From: Stigmatella aurantiaca | GTDB lineage: Bacteria > Myxococcota > Myxococcia > Myxococcales > Myxococcaceae | NCBI RefSeq assembly: GCF_900109545.1 | Contig: NZ_FOAP01000001.1 | Coordinates: 744,001 to 808,000, forward strand | Direction: 5' to 3' | Length of the DNA: 64,000 nucleotides | Shown here: piece by piece, positions 28,148 through 38,807 of the stretch | How the letters are laid out: each line of letters starts with the position of its first letter | Position numbering within the stretch: the first letter of the stretch is position 1 | Program-made: the position numbers and the translations under genes | Notes under the pieces: model-generated | What the model saw: only the letters and a program-made list of their open reading frames with translations | Databases searched by the model: none | Told to the model about the DNA's origin: nothing

Positions 28148-28912
28148 ATGATGAAATTGCTGAGCCAACTTGTTGTCCTGACGTTGTTTCTTACCGCGAC
28201 TTTGTCCGAGGCGCGGACGTTCGAGGAGATCAAGAAGGACGGCAAGTTCATCGTCGCCACGGAGGGCGGATTCCCTCCCTTCAACTTCTATCAGGGCCCG
28301 AAGCTCACCGGCTTCGAGGTCGAGATCGCCGAGGCGCTCGCCAAGAAGATGGGCGTGAAGATCGAATGGCGCGCCCTCGCGTTCGATGCGCTCCTCGCGG
28401 GCTTGCGCCAGGACCGCTGGGACATGGTGATCGCCTCGTTCGGCATCACCCCGCAGCGTTCCAAGGCTGTCTCCTTCACGGACCCGCACTACTGCTCGGG
28501 CGGAGTGGTTGTCGCGAAGGATCCGGCGGTCCGCACGGCCCAGGATCTCTCCGGCAAGGTGGTGGCGGTGCAGACGGGGACCACCTACCTGGAGAGCGTC
28601 CAGAAGCTCCCGGGTGTGAAAGAGGTGAAGAACTTCCCGAAGGACACCGACGCCCGGGCCGCGCTCATGAGTGGCCGCGTGGATGCGTGGGTGACGGACA
28701 AGTTCGTCGCCAAGGCCGCCCTCGAGTCGGGCGCCTCCGCGGGCTTGAAGCTCGGTGACTTCGTGTTCATCGAGCAGATCGCCCCCGCGGTGAAGAAGGG
28801 CAACACCTCGCTCGTGGAGGCGATCAACAAGGCCCTCCAGGAGATCATGGCCGACGGCACGTACGAGGCGATCTCGAAGAAGTACCTCAAGGAAGACGTT
28901 CGCTGCAGGTGA
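28148..28912 (+). CDS. Polar amino-acid ABC transporter, periplasmic substrate-binding protein
   Basis: A signal peptide ([21 protein letters not shown]) precedes a family-3 solute-binding domain: [60 protein letters not shown] and a C-terminal [22 protein letters not shown]. The strong ribosome site (AGGAGG at about 28137-28142) serves ATG 28148 or 28151; an in-frame TTG at 28145 is less likely. It is the first gene of a four-gene run with permease, ATPase and porin, so together they would import an amino acid across both membranes. Specificity is not readable. Confidence 0.92.
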   Translation: MMKLLSQLVVLTLFLTATLSEARTFEEIKKDGKFIVATEGGFPPFNFYQGPKLTGFEVEIAEALAKKMGVKIEWRALAFDALLAGLRQDRWDMVIASFGITPQRSKAVSFTDPHYCSGGVVVAKDPAVRTAQDLSGKVVAVQTGTTYLESVQKLPGVKEVKNFPKDTDARAALMSGRVDAWVTDKFVAKAALESGASAGLKLGDFVFIEQIAPAVKKGNTSLVEAINKALQEIMADGTYEAISKKYLKEDVRCR

Positions 28913-28952
28913 GCACGCGCTTCGACGACATCCCGGCGCTCCGGACGCCCGA

Positions 28953-29738
28953 ATGAACGGCCTCCTCTCCGTCTGGCCCCAAGGCTGGACGCGCCAGCAG
29001 CGCAGCACCGCCACCATCGCCGTGTCGGCCGCCGTGCTGGTGCTCTTCTTGTGGCTCGTGGCGACGCCGCTGGCCTGGTTGCCCGAGCCCATTGGCCCCG
29101 CTGCCCAGGAGTTCGCGGAGGGCGCGCGCATCACGGTGGGGCTGACGCTCGTGGCGGGCCTGGCGGGCGTCGTCCTCGGCGTGTTCGCCGCCCTGGCCAA
29201 GCTGGCACCCTTCGCGCCCCTGCGGTGGGGGGCGGAGCTCTACATCTGGGTGATCCGCGGCACGCCGCTGCTCGTCCAGGTGTTGTTCGTGTTCCTTGCC
29301 CTGCCGATGCTCCTGCCGGGAGTCCAGCTGTCGGACTTCAACTCGGCGGCCGCGGCGCTCGCGGTGAACGTGGGGGCCTACAACGCCGAGGCGCTCCGGG
29401 CGGGAATCCTCGCCGTGCCCAAGGGGCAGACGGAGGCGGCGCGGTCGCTGGGCCTCTCGCCCACGCAGACCTTCATCCACATCGTGTTCCCGCAGAGCTT
29501 CAAGATCGCGCTGCCGCCGCTGGTGAACAACGTGGTGGCGCTGCTCAAGGACTCCTCGCTGGCCTATGTCATCGGCGTCGTCGAGCTGACGAACGTCGGC
29601 AACCGGGTGCAGGCCGCCACGTTCGAGCCCGTGCCGGTGTTCATGGCCACGGCCTGCATCTACCTCATCCTCACGACCGTGCTGACCCAGATCTCGGGTG
29701 CCATCGAGCACCGGCTCGATATCGAGCAGCGCTCCTGA
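28953..29738 (+). CDS. Amino-acid ABC transporter permease (HisM/GltK type)
   Basis: The 261-residue protein has about five transmembrane segments, starting TIAVSAAVLVLFLWLVATPLA. It holds the permease coupling signature near residue 145-180: EALRAGILAVPKGQTEAARSLGLS, followed by FPQSFKIALPPLVNNVVALLKDSSLAYVIG. This is the EAA-loop of polar amino-acid permeases that contacts the ATPase. Only one permease gene is present, so it probably acts as a homodimer. It lies between the binding protein (40-nt gap) and the ATPase (15-nt gap). Confidence 0.94.
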   Translation: MNGLLSVWPQGWTRQQRSTATIAVSAAVLVLFLWLVATPLAWLPEPIGPAAQEFAEGARITVGLTLVAGLAGVVLGVFAALAKLAPFAPLRWGAELYIWVIRGTPLLVQVLFVFLALPMLLPGVQLSDFNSAAAALAVNVGAYNAEALRAGILAVPKGQTEAARSLGLSPTQTFIHIVFPQSFKIALPPLVNNVVALLKDSSLAYVIGVVELTNVGNRVQAATFEPVPVFMATACIYLILTTVLTQISGAIEHRLDIEQRS

Positions 29739-29753
29739 CGCATTCGTCCTTCC

Positions 29754-30515
<762 letters not shown>

Positions 30516-30560
30516 CAGTCAAGACCGTCAGGCCGCAGGGCCTCGGAGGGGTAACAGCGT

Positions 30561-32036
30561 ATGAGGATGAGTCGGAAGTTCAGTGGGATGTCTGCGGCGT
30601 TCCTGTTGTTGAGCGCCAGCGCCGCCACCGCCCAGCAGGCGCAGCAGGCCGGGGCCTCGCAGCCCGCGGACATGGAGGCGGTACGCGCGGAGCTGACGCG
30701 GTTGCGTGAAGAGCTGGAGGCGCTCAAGGCCGCGAAGCCCGAGGCCGCCACCGGGACCGCGTCCGCATCGGGCGAGTCCAAGAAGGCCGAGCCCAAGACC
30801 CTCGAGGAGCGGATCGACCTCGTGGAGGTGAAGCAGGAGGACGCGGTGGTCGCGGGAGACTTCCCCGGCTCCTTCCGCATCCCCGGTACGGACATCTCGC
30901 TGCGCCTCTACGGCATCGCGGAGCTGAACTGGTTCCACGACTTCCAGGGCGACAGCTCCGACATCGACTTCGCGTCGTTCTCCCCGTACCTGCCGCTGGA
31001 AGACACGCCCGCGGGCAACCGCAAGAACCGCAACTTCTTCAACGCCCGTACGTCGCGGTTCGGGATCGCGGCAGGCATGCCCACCCGCCTGGGCCAGGTG
31101 AGCGTGAAGATCGAGGGTGACTTCGCCAACGAGCCGCGCACCGGTGACACCTCTCAGTACGGCACGCCCCGGAACGTCTTCACGCAGCTGCAGACGAACA
31201 GCTACGGCTTCCGTTTGCGCCACGCGTACGGGCAGTTCGGCGGGCTGCTCATCGGCCAGACCTGGTCCACCTTCATGGACGTGGACAACTACCCGGAGAC
31301 CGTGGACTTCAACGGCCCGGTGGGCGCGACCATCAGCCGCCAGCCGATGATCCGCTACGCCTACGCCACGCAGGGCGCGGGCACCTTCACCGTCGCGCTC
31401 GAGAACTCGGCGAGCTATGTGCTCAACGACGAAGGGGCCGTTCTGGGCACGAGCATCGCGCGGCTGCCCGACCTGATTCTGCGCTGGGACAAGAGCTTCG
31501 GGTGGGGCGCGACGAGCGTGCGTGGCATGACGCAGGAGCTGCGCGTCGATGACGGAGCGGACGCCGAAGGCATCCGGCGGGGATGGGGCGCCGCGGCCAG
31601 CTTGCTCGTGAAGACGCGCGGCAACGACCTGCTCACGTTGGGCGTGACGGGCGGCGAGGGCATCGGGCGCTACCTCAACTTCATCGAGGGCGCCATCTAC
31701 GACGCGGACGCCGACGAGATCGAACTCGAGCGGGCCGCCGGCCTCATCGTCGGCTACCAGTTCAAGCCCACCTCCTGGGTGCGCATCAACCTCGTCTACG
31801 GCATGACGCGCCACTTCGACAACGACTTCACCGATGCCATCGTGGAGAACGGCCTCAACTCGGGCCGCTTCGGCGTCAACCGCTGGGTCCAGCAGGCCAA
31901 CTTCGGTCCCATCTTCACGCCGGTGCAGGGCGTCGACCTGGGTATCGAGGGCATCGTGGGCTCGCGCAAGACGCTCGCCGGTGAGCGTGGCCACATGACG
32001 CGTCTGAACTTCATGGCCCGGTACTACATCAACTGA
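30561..32036 (+). CDS. DcaP-like outer-membrane porin
   Basis: A signal peptide (MRMSRKFSGMSAAFLLLSASAATA) is followed by a coiled-coil segment (MEAVRAELTRLREELEALKA) and a beta-barrel of alternating residues from about residue 110. The barrel has the DcaP-type start SLRLYGIAELNWFHDFQGD and NARTSRFGIAAGMPT, and the C-terminal strand ends in N rather than F. DcaP trimers form channels for dicarboxylates and small peptides in Acinetobacter and relatives. GGAGGGG lies 9 nt upstream of ATG 30561. Its position after an amino-acid ABC operon suggests outer-membrane uptake of the same substrate, which is inference. Confidence 0.88.
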   Translation: MRMSRKFSGMSAAFLLLSASAATAQQAQQAGASQPADMEAVRAELTRLREELEALKAAKPEAATGTASASGESKKAEPKTLEERIDLVEVKQEDAVVAGDFPGSFRIPGTDISLRLYGIAELNWFHDFQGDSSDIDFASFSPYLPLEDTPAGNRKNRNFFNARTSRFGIAAGMPTRLGQVSVKIEGDFANEPRTGDTSQYGTPRNVFTQLQTNSYGFRLRHAYGQFGGLLIGQTWSTFMDVDNYPETVDFNGPVGATISRQPMIRYAYATQGAGTFTVALENSASYVLNDEGAVLGTSIARLPDLILRWDKSFGWGATSVRGMTQELRVDDGADAEGIRRGWGAAASLLVKTRGNDLLTLGVTGGEGIGRYLNFIEGAIYDADADEIELERAAGLIVGYQFKPTSWVRINLVYGMTRHFDNDFTDAIVENGLNSGRFGVNRWVQQANFGPIFTPVQGVDLGIEGIVGSRKTLAGERGHMTRLNFMARYYIN

Positions 32037-32048
32037 GTTCAGGAGTTT

Positions 32049-32078
32049 CCGCCGTCCAGGAAGCGCTCTGGACGGCGG
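32049..32078. terminator. Bidirectional hairpin terminator between porin and lipoprotein genes
   Basis: An 11-bp perfect stem CCGCCGTCCAG/CTGGACGGCGG (32049-32059 with 32068-32078) with an 8-nt loop lies between two convergent genes. TTT at 32046-32048 and GGTTT at 32080-32084 flank it. It can serve both strands. Confidence 0.65.
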
Positions 32079-32092
32079 AGGTTTGACCGCGC

Positions 32093-33744
32093 TCAGGGCA
32101 CGGGGACGAAGCGGTACAGGGCGCTTTCGATATCGGAGGACAGATAGATTGTCCCAGAGCGGCCCACGGCGACGCCCGTGGGCACGTAGCCGGGGGGCAG
32201 GCCCTCGCTCTCGGGCAGGCCGATGCGCAAGCCGCTGGCGAGCACGGTCAGGCGTCCCGTGGCCGGTTCGATGCGCACCAGCTGCTGGCGGCCTACCTCG
32301 GCGACGATCAATCCCCCGTCCGGATGCCGGGCGATGCCCTCGGGTGCCTGGAGGCCTTCGGCCACCGTGCTCCGGGCCCCATCCCGCAGGCGCACCCGGG
32401 TGACCCGTCCCGAGCGCACCTCCGTGACGTACACCCCCGGCTCCTCTGCCTCCGTCTCGGCCACGAGCCCTACGGGGCCTTCCAGGCCCTCGGTCAGCAC
32501 CGTGATTCCCGCGGGCTCGGCGGTATCCACGCGGACGAGCCTGCCCGTGGATGCCTCGGCGAGGAGCAGCGTGCCATCGGGGAGTTCGAGCGCGCCCTGG
32601 ACGCCGTTCGTGTTCGGGAGCGTCCGCAGAACCTCTCCGGAGGCCCGGTCCAGCACCTGCACATTGCCCAGGTAGGCGCTGCTCAGCACCACATGCGCCT
32701 CGCCCAGGCTCACATGCATGGGGAAGGTCATCGGGGTGGAGAGGACACGGGTGGTCTGGGTCACCGTTCCATCGCGCCCGCCTACCCGGCGAAGGGCGTA
32801 CACGTCCGCCACGTACAGGCGCTCGTCCTCATCCTCCGGCGCGACGGCGAGGCCCGAGGGCACGCTCAGGCGCGACTCGACGACGGGCCGGATGGAGCCA
32901 TCGGCGGGGTTGATGACGTGGATGCCGTTGTCCACCATGTTGGACACGTACACCTGATCATCGGGGCCGACCGTCAGGTTGTCGAGGCCGGTGGGCAGCT
33001 TCGCGACGAGCTCCTTGGCTCCCGAGGGAAGCCGGACGCGGACCAGCGCGCCCCGCACCGCGTCGACCACGTAGAGGTGCTCGCGGCGCGCATCGAAGTT
33101 GACGGCGGTCGGCATCCCGAAGCCTTCCGCCACCACCTCGACGGTCCCCGTGTCCACGTCCACGCGGGCAATCTGCCCCTTGCTCAGGAGCGGACCGTAG
33201 AGCCGGTCGTCCGGGCCGAACTCGAAGCCATTGAGCGTGCCAAGCCCGGAGAGGATCAGCCGGGGAGGGGTGTTCCCGTCCGGGTCCACTTCCCACAGCG
33301 CATCGCCCCGGCCGACCTGGGTGACGTAGAACCTGCCGTCGCGGCGGAAGGCCAGCGAGTTGAGCCCCGGCAGATTCGTGGCGATGACGCGCGTCGTTCC
33401 CTCCGGGGGGCGCCGCATCAACTGGCCGGTGAAGTATCCAGTCCAGTAGAGGGAGCCATCGGGGCCGAACGTCACATCATCCGCACCGCCCAGCGGAGGC
33501 CCTTCCACGGTAGTGACTGCCCCCGTGCTCAAGTCGACGGAGTGGACTGACTGGCCGAGCAGGTTGCTGGCCAGCAGGTGTCCCTTTCCATCGAGGGCCA
33601 ACCCGTGGACCCCCTGGAAGGCAGAGCCCGCCACGACCACCTCCTGGCGGTAGACGGGGGTGGGGCCGTCCTCGGTCTCGCAGCCCACCGGCAGCAACAG
33701 GCAGGCGGCCAGGAGCCTGGAGAGGCATCGAGAGGGGGAGGGGC

Positions 33745-33748
<4 letters not shown>
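32093..33748 (-). CDS. Lipoprotein with NHL/SMP-30-like beta-propeller
   Basis: A lipoprotein signal ([14 protein letters not shown], Cys near residue 21) is followed by about 530 residues of repeated propeller blades. Typical blade cores are [43 protein letters not shown] and [12 protein letters not shown], each spaced by about 40 residues. The pattern resembles SMP-30/gluconolactonase and NHL repeats, with no obvious catalytic metal ligands. Because it overlaps the BVMO gene by 4 bp (ATGA at 33745-33748), it is part of a BVMO-lipoprotein operon. It might process or bind a lactone product, but that is speculation from context. Localisation: inner face of the outer membrane or periplasm. Confidence 0.85.
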
Positions 33749-35559
<1,811 letters not shown>

Positions 35560-35575
35560 TCGCGCACGTCCTTTT

Positions 35576-35595
35576 ATGTACACGGTTGTGTACAT
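35576..35595. promoter_or_regulatory. Operator candidate O1 for the TetR regulator
   Basis: A perfect palindrome with 8-bp arms, ATGTACAC (35576-35583) and GTGTACAT (35588-35595), spacer GGTT. It sits 17 nt upstream of the BVMO start, next to its ribosome site, where bound repressor would block transcription. Confidence 0.7.
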
Positions 35596-35622
35596 GGCTG
35601 GACATAATGCAGCCCCTGGCCT

Positions 35623-35642
35623 AAGTAAACAGTGGTGTACAT
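35623..35642. promoter_or_regulatory. Operator candidate O2 overlapping the TetR start codon
   Basis: The same 8-4-8 geometry as O1: AAGTAAAC (35623-35630, 6 of 8 matching the O1 left arm), spacer AGTG, GTGTACAT (35635-35642, identical to the O1 right arm). It overlaps the regulator's ATG at 35641, which suggests autoregulation. Confidence 0.6.
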
Positions 35643-36222
35643 GTCACGTCCGATAGAGCCCAAGACCTCGGCGCGCCAGAGGGACGCCGACCGCACGCGT
35701 GCCGCCCTGCTCGCCGCCGCACGGACCCTGTTCTCCACGCGAGGCTTCGCCAACACCGGGGTGCGCGACGTGGCGGACCTCGCCGGGGTGAACTCCTCGC
35801 TCGTCGGCCGCTACTTCGGCTCGAAGCAGGGGCTGTTCCGGGCGACGTTGGAGCAGGTCATCGACATCTCTCCGCTGATCCAAGGGGACCGGCGCCGCTT
35901 CGGCGTGGACGTGGTGGCGGCCTTCCTGGATGCGGAGGACGCACCGGGCCCGCTGGCGATGATGATCCTCTCGGCGGCGGATCCCGAGGCGCACGCGGCG
36001 AGCGTCGAGATGCTCCAGACGCAGGTCATCGCGCCGTTGGCCCGGTGGCTGGGGGAGCCGGATGGCGAGGGGCGCGCGGCGCGGCTCAACATGCTCTGGA
36101 CGGGCTTCCTCACCATGTGGAGGTTGCTGCCCATTCAGCCGCTCGCCGATGCGCGCCATTCCTCCACCCGCCGCTGGCTGGAGGCCACGACCCAGGCGAT
36201 CGTCGACGAAGGCGGGACCTGA
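35641..36222 (+). CDS. TetR-family transcriptional repressor
   Basis: The N-terminal HTH is clear: [52 protein letters not shown] (residues about 20-70). The helical C-terminal ligand-binding domain extends to residue 193 and resembles the TetR_C type found in AcrR-like and hydroxylase repressors. ATG at 35641 is chosen because the upstream in-frame GTG lies within O2. It is divergent from the BVMO operon across an 81-bp spacer that holds two palindromes. It is therefore probably the specific repressor of BVMO and lipoprotein, released by the BVMO substrate; this is inference. Confidence 0.93.
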   Translation: MSRPIEPKTSARQRDADRTRAALLAAARTLFSTRGFANTGVRDVADLAGVNSSLVGRYFGSKQGLFRATLEQVIDISPLIQGDRRRFGVDVVAAFLDAEDAPGPLAMMILSAADPEAHAASVEMLQTQVIAPLARWLGEPDGEGRAARLNMLWTGFLTMWRLLPIQPLADARHSSTRRWLEATTQAIVDEGGT

Positions 36223-36284
36223 GCGCGGGCCGAAAAGCGAGGGAGGAGGGGAGGGCGCCGCTGGAGTACAACCCTGGGCACGCC

Positions 36285-37337
36285 ATGACCGCTCCTCCCG
36301 CCACCGCCGAGACCTTGATTGCCGCGCTGACCCGCTCGCTCCAGGAGGAGGGGTTCGATGCTGGGACTCCGCCCCCCGCCGGGACCTTGGAGGAGGCCGC
36401 CCTGGCCCTGTTCACCCTGGCGGAGCGGGTCCGGGCCTCCTTCTTCTCGGTCTGGGCCGATACCCTCGACGATGGCACCGTGGCCGCGGGCGTGACGCTG
36501 CTCTTCCTGCCGCGGGTGGACGCCGGGTCCAAGGGGATGCTTGGGCGGGAGCCCAAGCGGGTCCGGCAGCACTACGATCCGGTGCTCCATGCCGCGCTGG
36601 GCCGGGCACTGGGCACCGTGGCCCAGCGCGGCCAGGACCCCCGCCGTCCGACCCGTGGCCAGGTGTCCTCGCCCCCTGGGGCCGAGGCGCCCGAGTGGCT
36701 CTTCCTCGTGGACTTCCAGGACGGCGACCTGGGCAGCGAGGTCTCCGCGCTGGTCCGGGACCGCGAGGCCCAGGCGCTCTTCCGCCCCTTTTCCGCGCTG
36801 CCCCTGTCCCCGGAGGAGGCCGGCTTCCTCGACCAGACCTTCTTCTCGCCGAAGATGCTGTTCCAGGGCCACATGGTGCTCTTCACGGGGGAGCCCGCCC
36901 CGGAGCGGGCCGCGGCGTGGCGCGCGGCGCTGGCGGTCCTCCCCAGGCACATGAACACCCTGGTTGCGCTCGAGCGGCCCCTGCCGCTGGACCCCCGGAC
37001 TGGCGCGCTCCTCCTGGACGAGAAGCTGACCCTGGAGCGGGCGATCTCCGCCTTCTCCCGGCAGGATCCCGATCTGGTCTTCATCGAGACCGCACAGACG
37101 CGCGAGGAGCTGCGGATGCTCGCGCACATCTCGATCACCGGGCACGGGGTCGTGGCCCAGCTGGACGCGGACACCCCCGAGGCGGCGGTCCGGAGGTTGA
37201 ACGAGGCGGCGGGCACGCCCCGCCAGCCGGTGCTCGTGCACTGCTCCCGTGAACCGGGAGGCACCGCGAGGCTGACCGTGTACACGGTGAGTTACGGGGC
37301 GGGAGACACGCTCCAGGTGGCGCGCTGGACGCCCTGA
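36285..37337 (+). CDS. Degenerate GspE/PilT-like secretion-ATPase homologue (probable pseudoenzyme)
   Basis: No family is obvious at first sight, but the C-terminal half follows the type II secretion/type IV pilus ATPase order. GHMVLFTGEPAPERAAAW (195-212) stands where G-x-x-L-V-T-GPTGSGKST is expected, MNTLVALERPL (223-233) resembles the 'NI.TIEDP.E' segment, and SRQDPDLVFIETAQTREEL (258-276) resembles 'RQDPD.I.VGE.RD.ET'. ITGHGVVAQLDADTPEAAVRRL (284-305) resembles 'TGHLV.STLHTN.A..AI.RL'. The Walker A glycines, lysine and Ser are gone, and the Walker B Gly-Glu and His-box residues are replaced. ATP hydrolysis is unlikely. The N-terminal part (1-140) is unrecognised. The gene has ORF length (350 residues) and no frameshift, so it is a maintained protein. 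No secretion genes are adjacent. Confidence 0.6.
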   Translation: MTAPPATAETLIAALTRSLQEEGFDAGTPPPAGTLEEAALALFTLAERVRASFFSVWADTLDDGTVAAGVTLLFLPRVDAGSKGMLGREPKRVRQHYDPVLHAALGRALGTVAQRGQDPRRPTRGQVSSPPGAEAPEWLFLVDFQDGDLGSEVSALVRDREAQALFRPFSALPLSPEEAGFLDQTFFSPKMLFQGHMVLFTGEPAPERAAAWRAALAVLPRHMNTLVALERPLPLDPRTGALLLDEKLTLERAISAFSRQDPDLVFIETAQTREELRMLAHISITGHGVVAQLDADTPEAAVRRLNEAAGTPRQPVLVHCSREPGGTARLTVYTVSYGAGDTLQVARWTP

Positions 37338-37341
37338 CGTC

Positions 37342-37848
37342 TCATTCGCCCGGGGCGTGAGCGCGGTTGCGCACGGTTTGCTCGAAGGCCGCTTGGAGTT
37401 CAGCGAGGACTGAGCGGGAGGGCGCGGGCGCGCCGAGATGCACCGCCCGAAGCTCCTCCATGAAGGCCTCCCACAAGGCTGGGCCCCCTTGCTCCAGCAG
37501 CCGCGCGCGGATCGCCAGCTCCTCGGTGACGGGCGTATGCCGCACGCCCCAGGCCCCCATGTGCGCGAGCAGCGGCACGAGCTGGATGGCGGGCTCGGTG
37601 AGGCTGTAGATGGCCTTCTGCCGGTGCCTGGGGTCGTCGCGCTTGGAGAGCAGGCCCGCCTCGAGCAGGTGCTTGAGCCGGGCCGCGAGGATGTTGGAGG
37701 CGATGCCCTCCTCGGACTGGTTCAGCAGCTCGCGGTAATGGCGCCGGTTGCCGAACATGACGTCACGGATGACGATCAGGCTCCAGCGGTCGCCGAGCAC
37801 CTCCAGCGTCAGGTTGATCGGGCATCCCGAGCGGCGCGGTCCTTCCAT
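37342..37848 (-). CDS. HxlR-family transcriptional regulator
   Basis: The 168-residue protein begins near the HxlR signature CPINLTLEVLGDRWSLIVIRDV. It continues with the winged-helix segments RRHYRELLNQSEEGIASNILAARLKHLLEAGLL and a wing DPRHRQKAIYSLTEPA. One Cys sits just before the domain (Cys9), where some HxlR proteins sense oxidants or electrophiles. The C-terminal extension of about 50 residues (from TPVTEEL) is longer than in minimal members. The start at 37848 is the conserved one. It is divergent from the glutathione S-transferase gene and probably regulates it and itself through paired repeats in the spacer. Confidence 0.92.
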   Translation of the reverse strand: MEGPRRSGCPINLTLEVLGDRWSLIVIRDVMFGNRRHYRELLNQSEEGIASNILAARLKHLLEAGLLSKRDDPRHRQKAIYSLTEPAIQLVPLLAHMGAWGVRHTPVTEELAIRARLLEQGGPALWEAFMEELRAVHLGAPAPSRSVLAELQAAFEQTVRNRAHAPGE

Positions 37849-37863
37849 TCCATGAACTCCTAG

Positions 37864-37890
37864 AAACCGCTTGCAGCTTAAAAGCGGTTT
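37864..37890. promoter_or_regulatory. Operator candidate 1 for HxlR
   Basis: A perfect inverted repeat with 9-bp arms, AAACCGCTT (37864-37872) and AAGCGGTTT (37882-37890), spacer 9 nt. It lies 16 nt upstream of the HxlR start codon. Confidence 0.72.
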
Positions 37891-37901
37891 GTCTACAACG
37901 C

Positions 37902-37926
37902 AACCGCTTTCAATCTGCAAGCGGTT
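37902..37926. promoter_or_regulatory. Operator candidate 2 for HxlR
   Basis: The same dyad with 8-bp arms, AACCGCTT (37902-37909) and AAGCGGTT (37919-37926), again with a 9-nt spacer. It lies 26 nt upstream of the GST start codon; centres of the two sites are 37 bp apart. Confidence 0.72.
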
Positions 37927-37951
37927 TGTGCCCCAGCTGGAGGACTCCACG

Positions 37952-38605
37952 ATGGCCCTGAAGTTCTATGCCCACCCGTTCTCGTCGTACTGCCAGAAGG
38001 TGTTGATCGCGCTCTATGAGAACGCCTTACCCTTCGAATGGCGCATGGTGGACAACGCCGAGGTGATGGCCGAACTCTCGGCGCTCTGGCCGCTCAAGCG
38101 CTTCCCCCTCCTGGTGGACGGGGGCCACACGGTGCCGGAATCGAGCATCATCATCGAGCACTTGCAGTTGCACCACCCGGGCCCGGTGCGGCTGATTCCC
38201 GAGGACCCACGCGCGGCGCTGGAAGTGCGCGCCCTGGACCGGTTCTTCGACAACTACGTGTCGACGCCGCAGGGACGGATCGTCTTCAACCAGCTACGGC
38301 CCGAGGCGAGCCGCGACCCGTACGGCGTGTCGGAAGCGCGCACGCAGCTCGAGATGGCCTATGGCTGGCTCGATGGGTGGATGGCGAATCGTGAGTGGGC
38401 CTCGGGCCAGGATTTCAGCATGGCGGACTGCGCCGCCGCGCCGTTCCTGTTCTACGCGCACTGGACCCACCCCATCGACGCGCGCTTCGCCAACGTCCAT
38501 GCCTATCGCCAGCGGTTGCTGAAGCGGCCGTCATTCGCGCGCGCCGTGGACGAGGCGCGGCCCTACCGCTCCTTCTTTCCCCTCGGCGTGCCCGAGCAGG
38601 ACTGA
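37952..38605 (+). CDS. Glutathione S-transferase
   Basis: The N-terminal thioredoxin-like domain begins MALKFYAHPFSSYCQKVLIAL, with the Ser/Cys of SSYCQK at the glutathione-activating position. It has the cis-Pro loop RFPLLVDGGHTVPESSIIIEHL (ESxxI motif, near residue 50-70) that binds glutathione. The C-terminal all-helical domain (about 90-217) includes WASGQDFSMADCAAAPFLFYA, the conserved N-capping/hydrophobic-staple region. GGAGG lies 8 nt before ATG 37952. It would conjugate glutathione or an analogue to electrophiles, or act as a dehalogenase/peroxidase. Its link to an HxlR regulator suggests induction by an electrophile. Confidence 0.94.
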   Translation: MALKFYAHPFSSYCQKVLIALYENALPFEWRMVDNAEVMAELSALWPLKRFPLLVDGGHTVPESSIIIEHLQLHHPGPVRLIPEDPRAALEVRALDRFFDNYVSTPQGRIVFNQLRPEASRDPYGVSEARTQLEMAYGWLDGWMANREWASGQDFSMADCAAAPFLFYAHWTHPIDARFANVHAYRQRLLKRPSFARAVDEARPYRSFFPLGVPEQD

Positions 38606-38807
38606 GCCCTGACATCATCCAGAGGGCCAGGGGCGCTCCTGCCTCCTGGCCTTACGGGAAGCCAGGCGGTGCGCTGGCTCGCACGCTGTAACCATGGGGC
38701 GAGCTGGGGGTTGGCTGCCCGCTCGCTGTTTGTTCCCGGGTACATCCAGGGCGCTTCCATGCCCACGTTAGCGTGGAATCCGAGGCGGAACTTTACGCAC
38801 GCACCCC

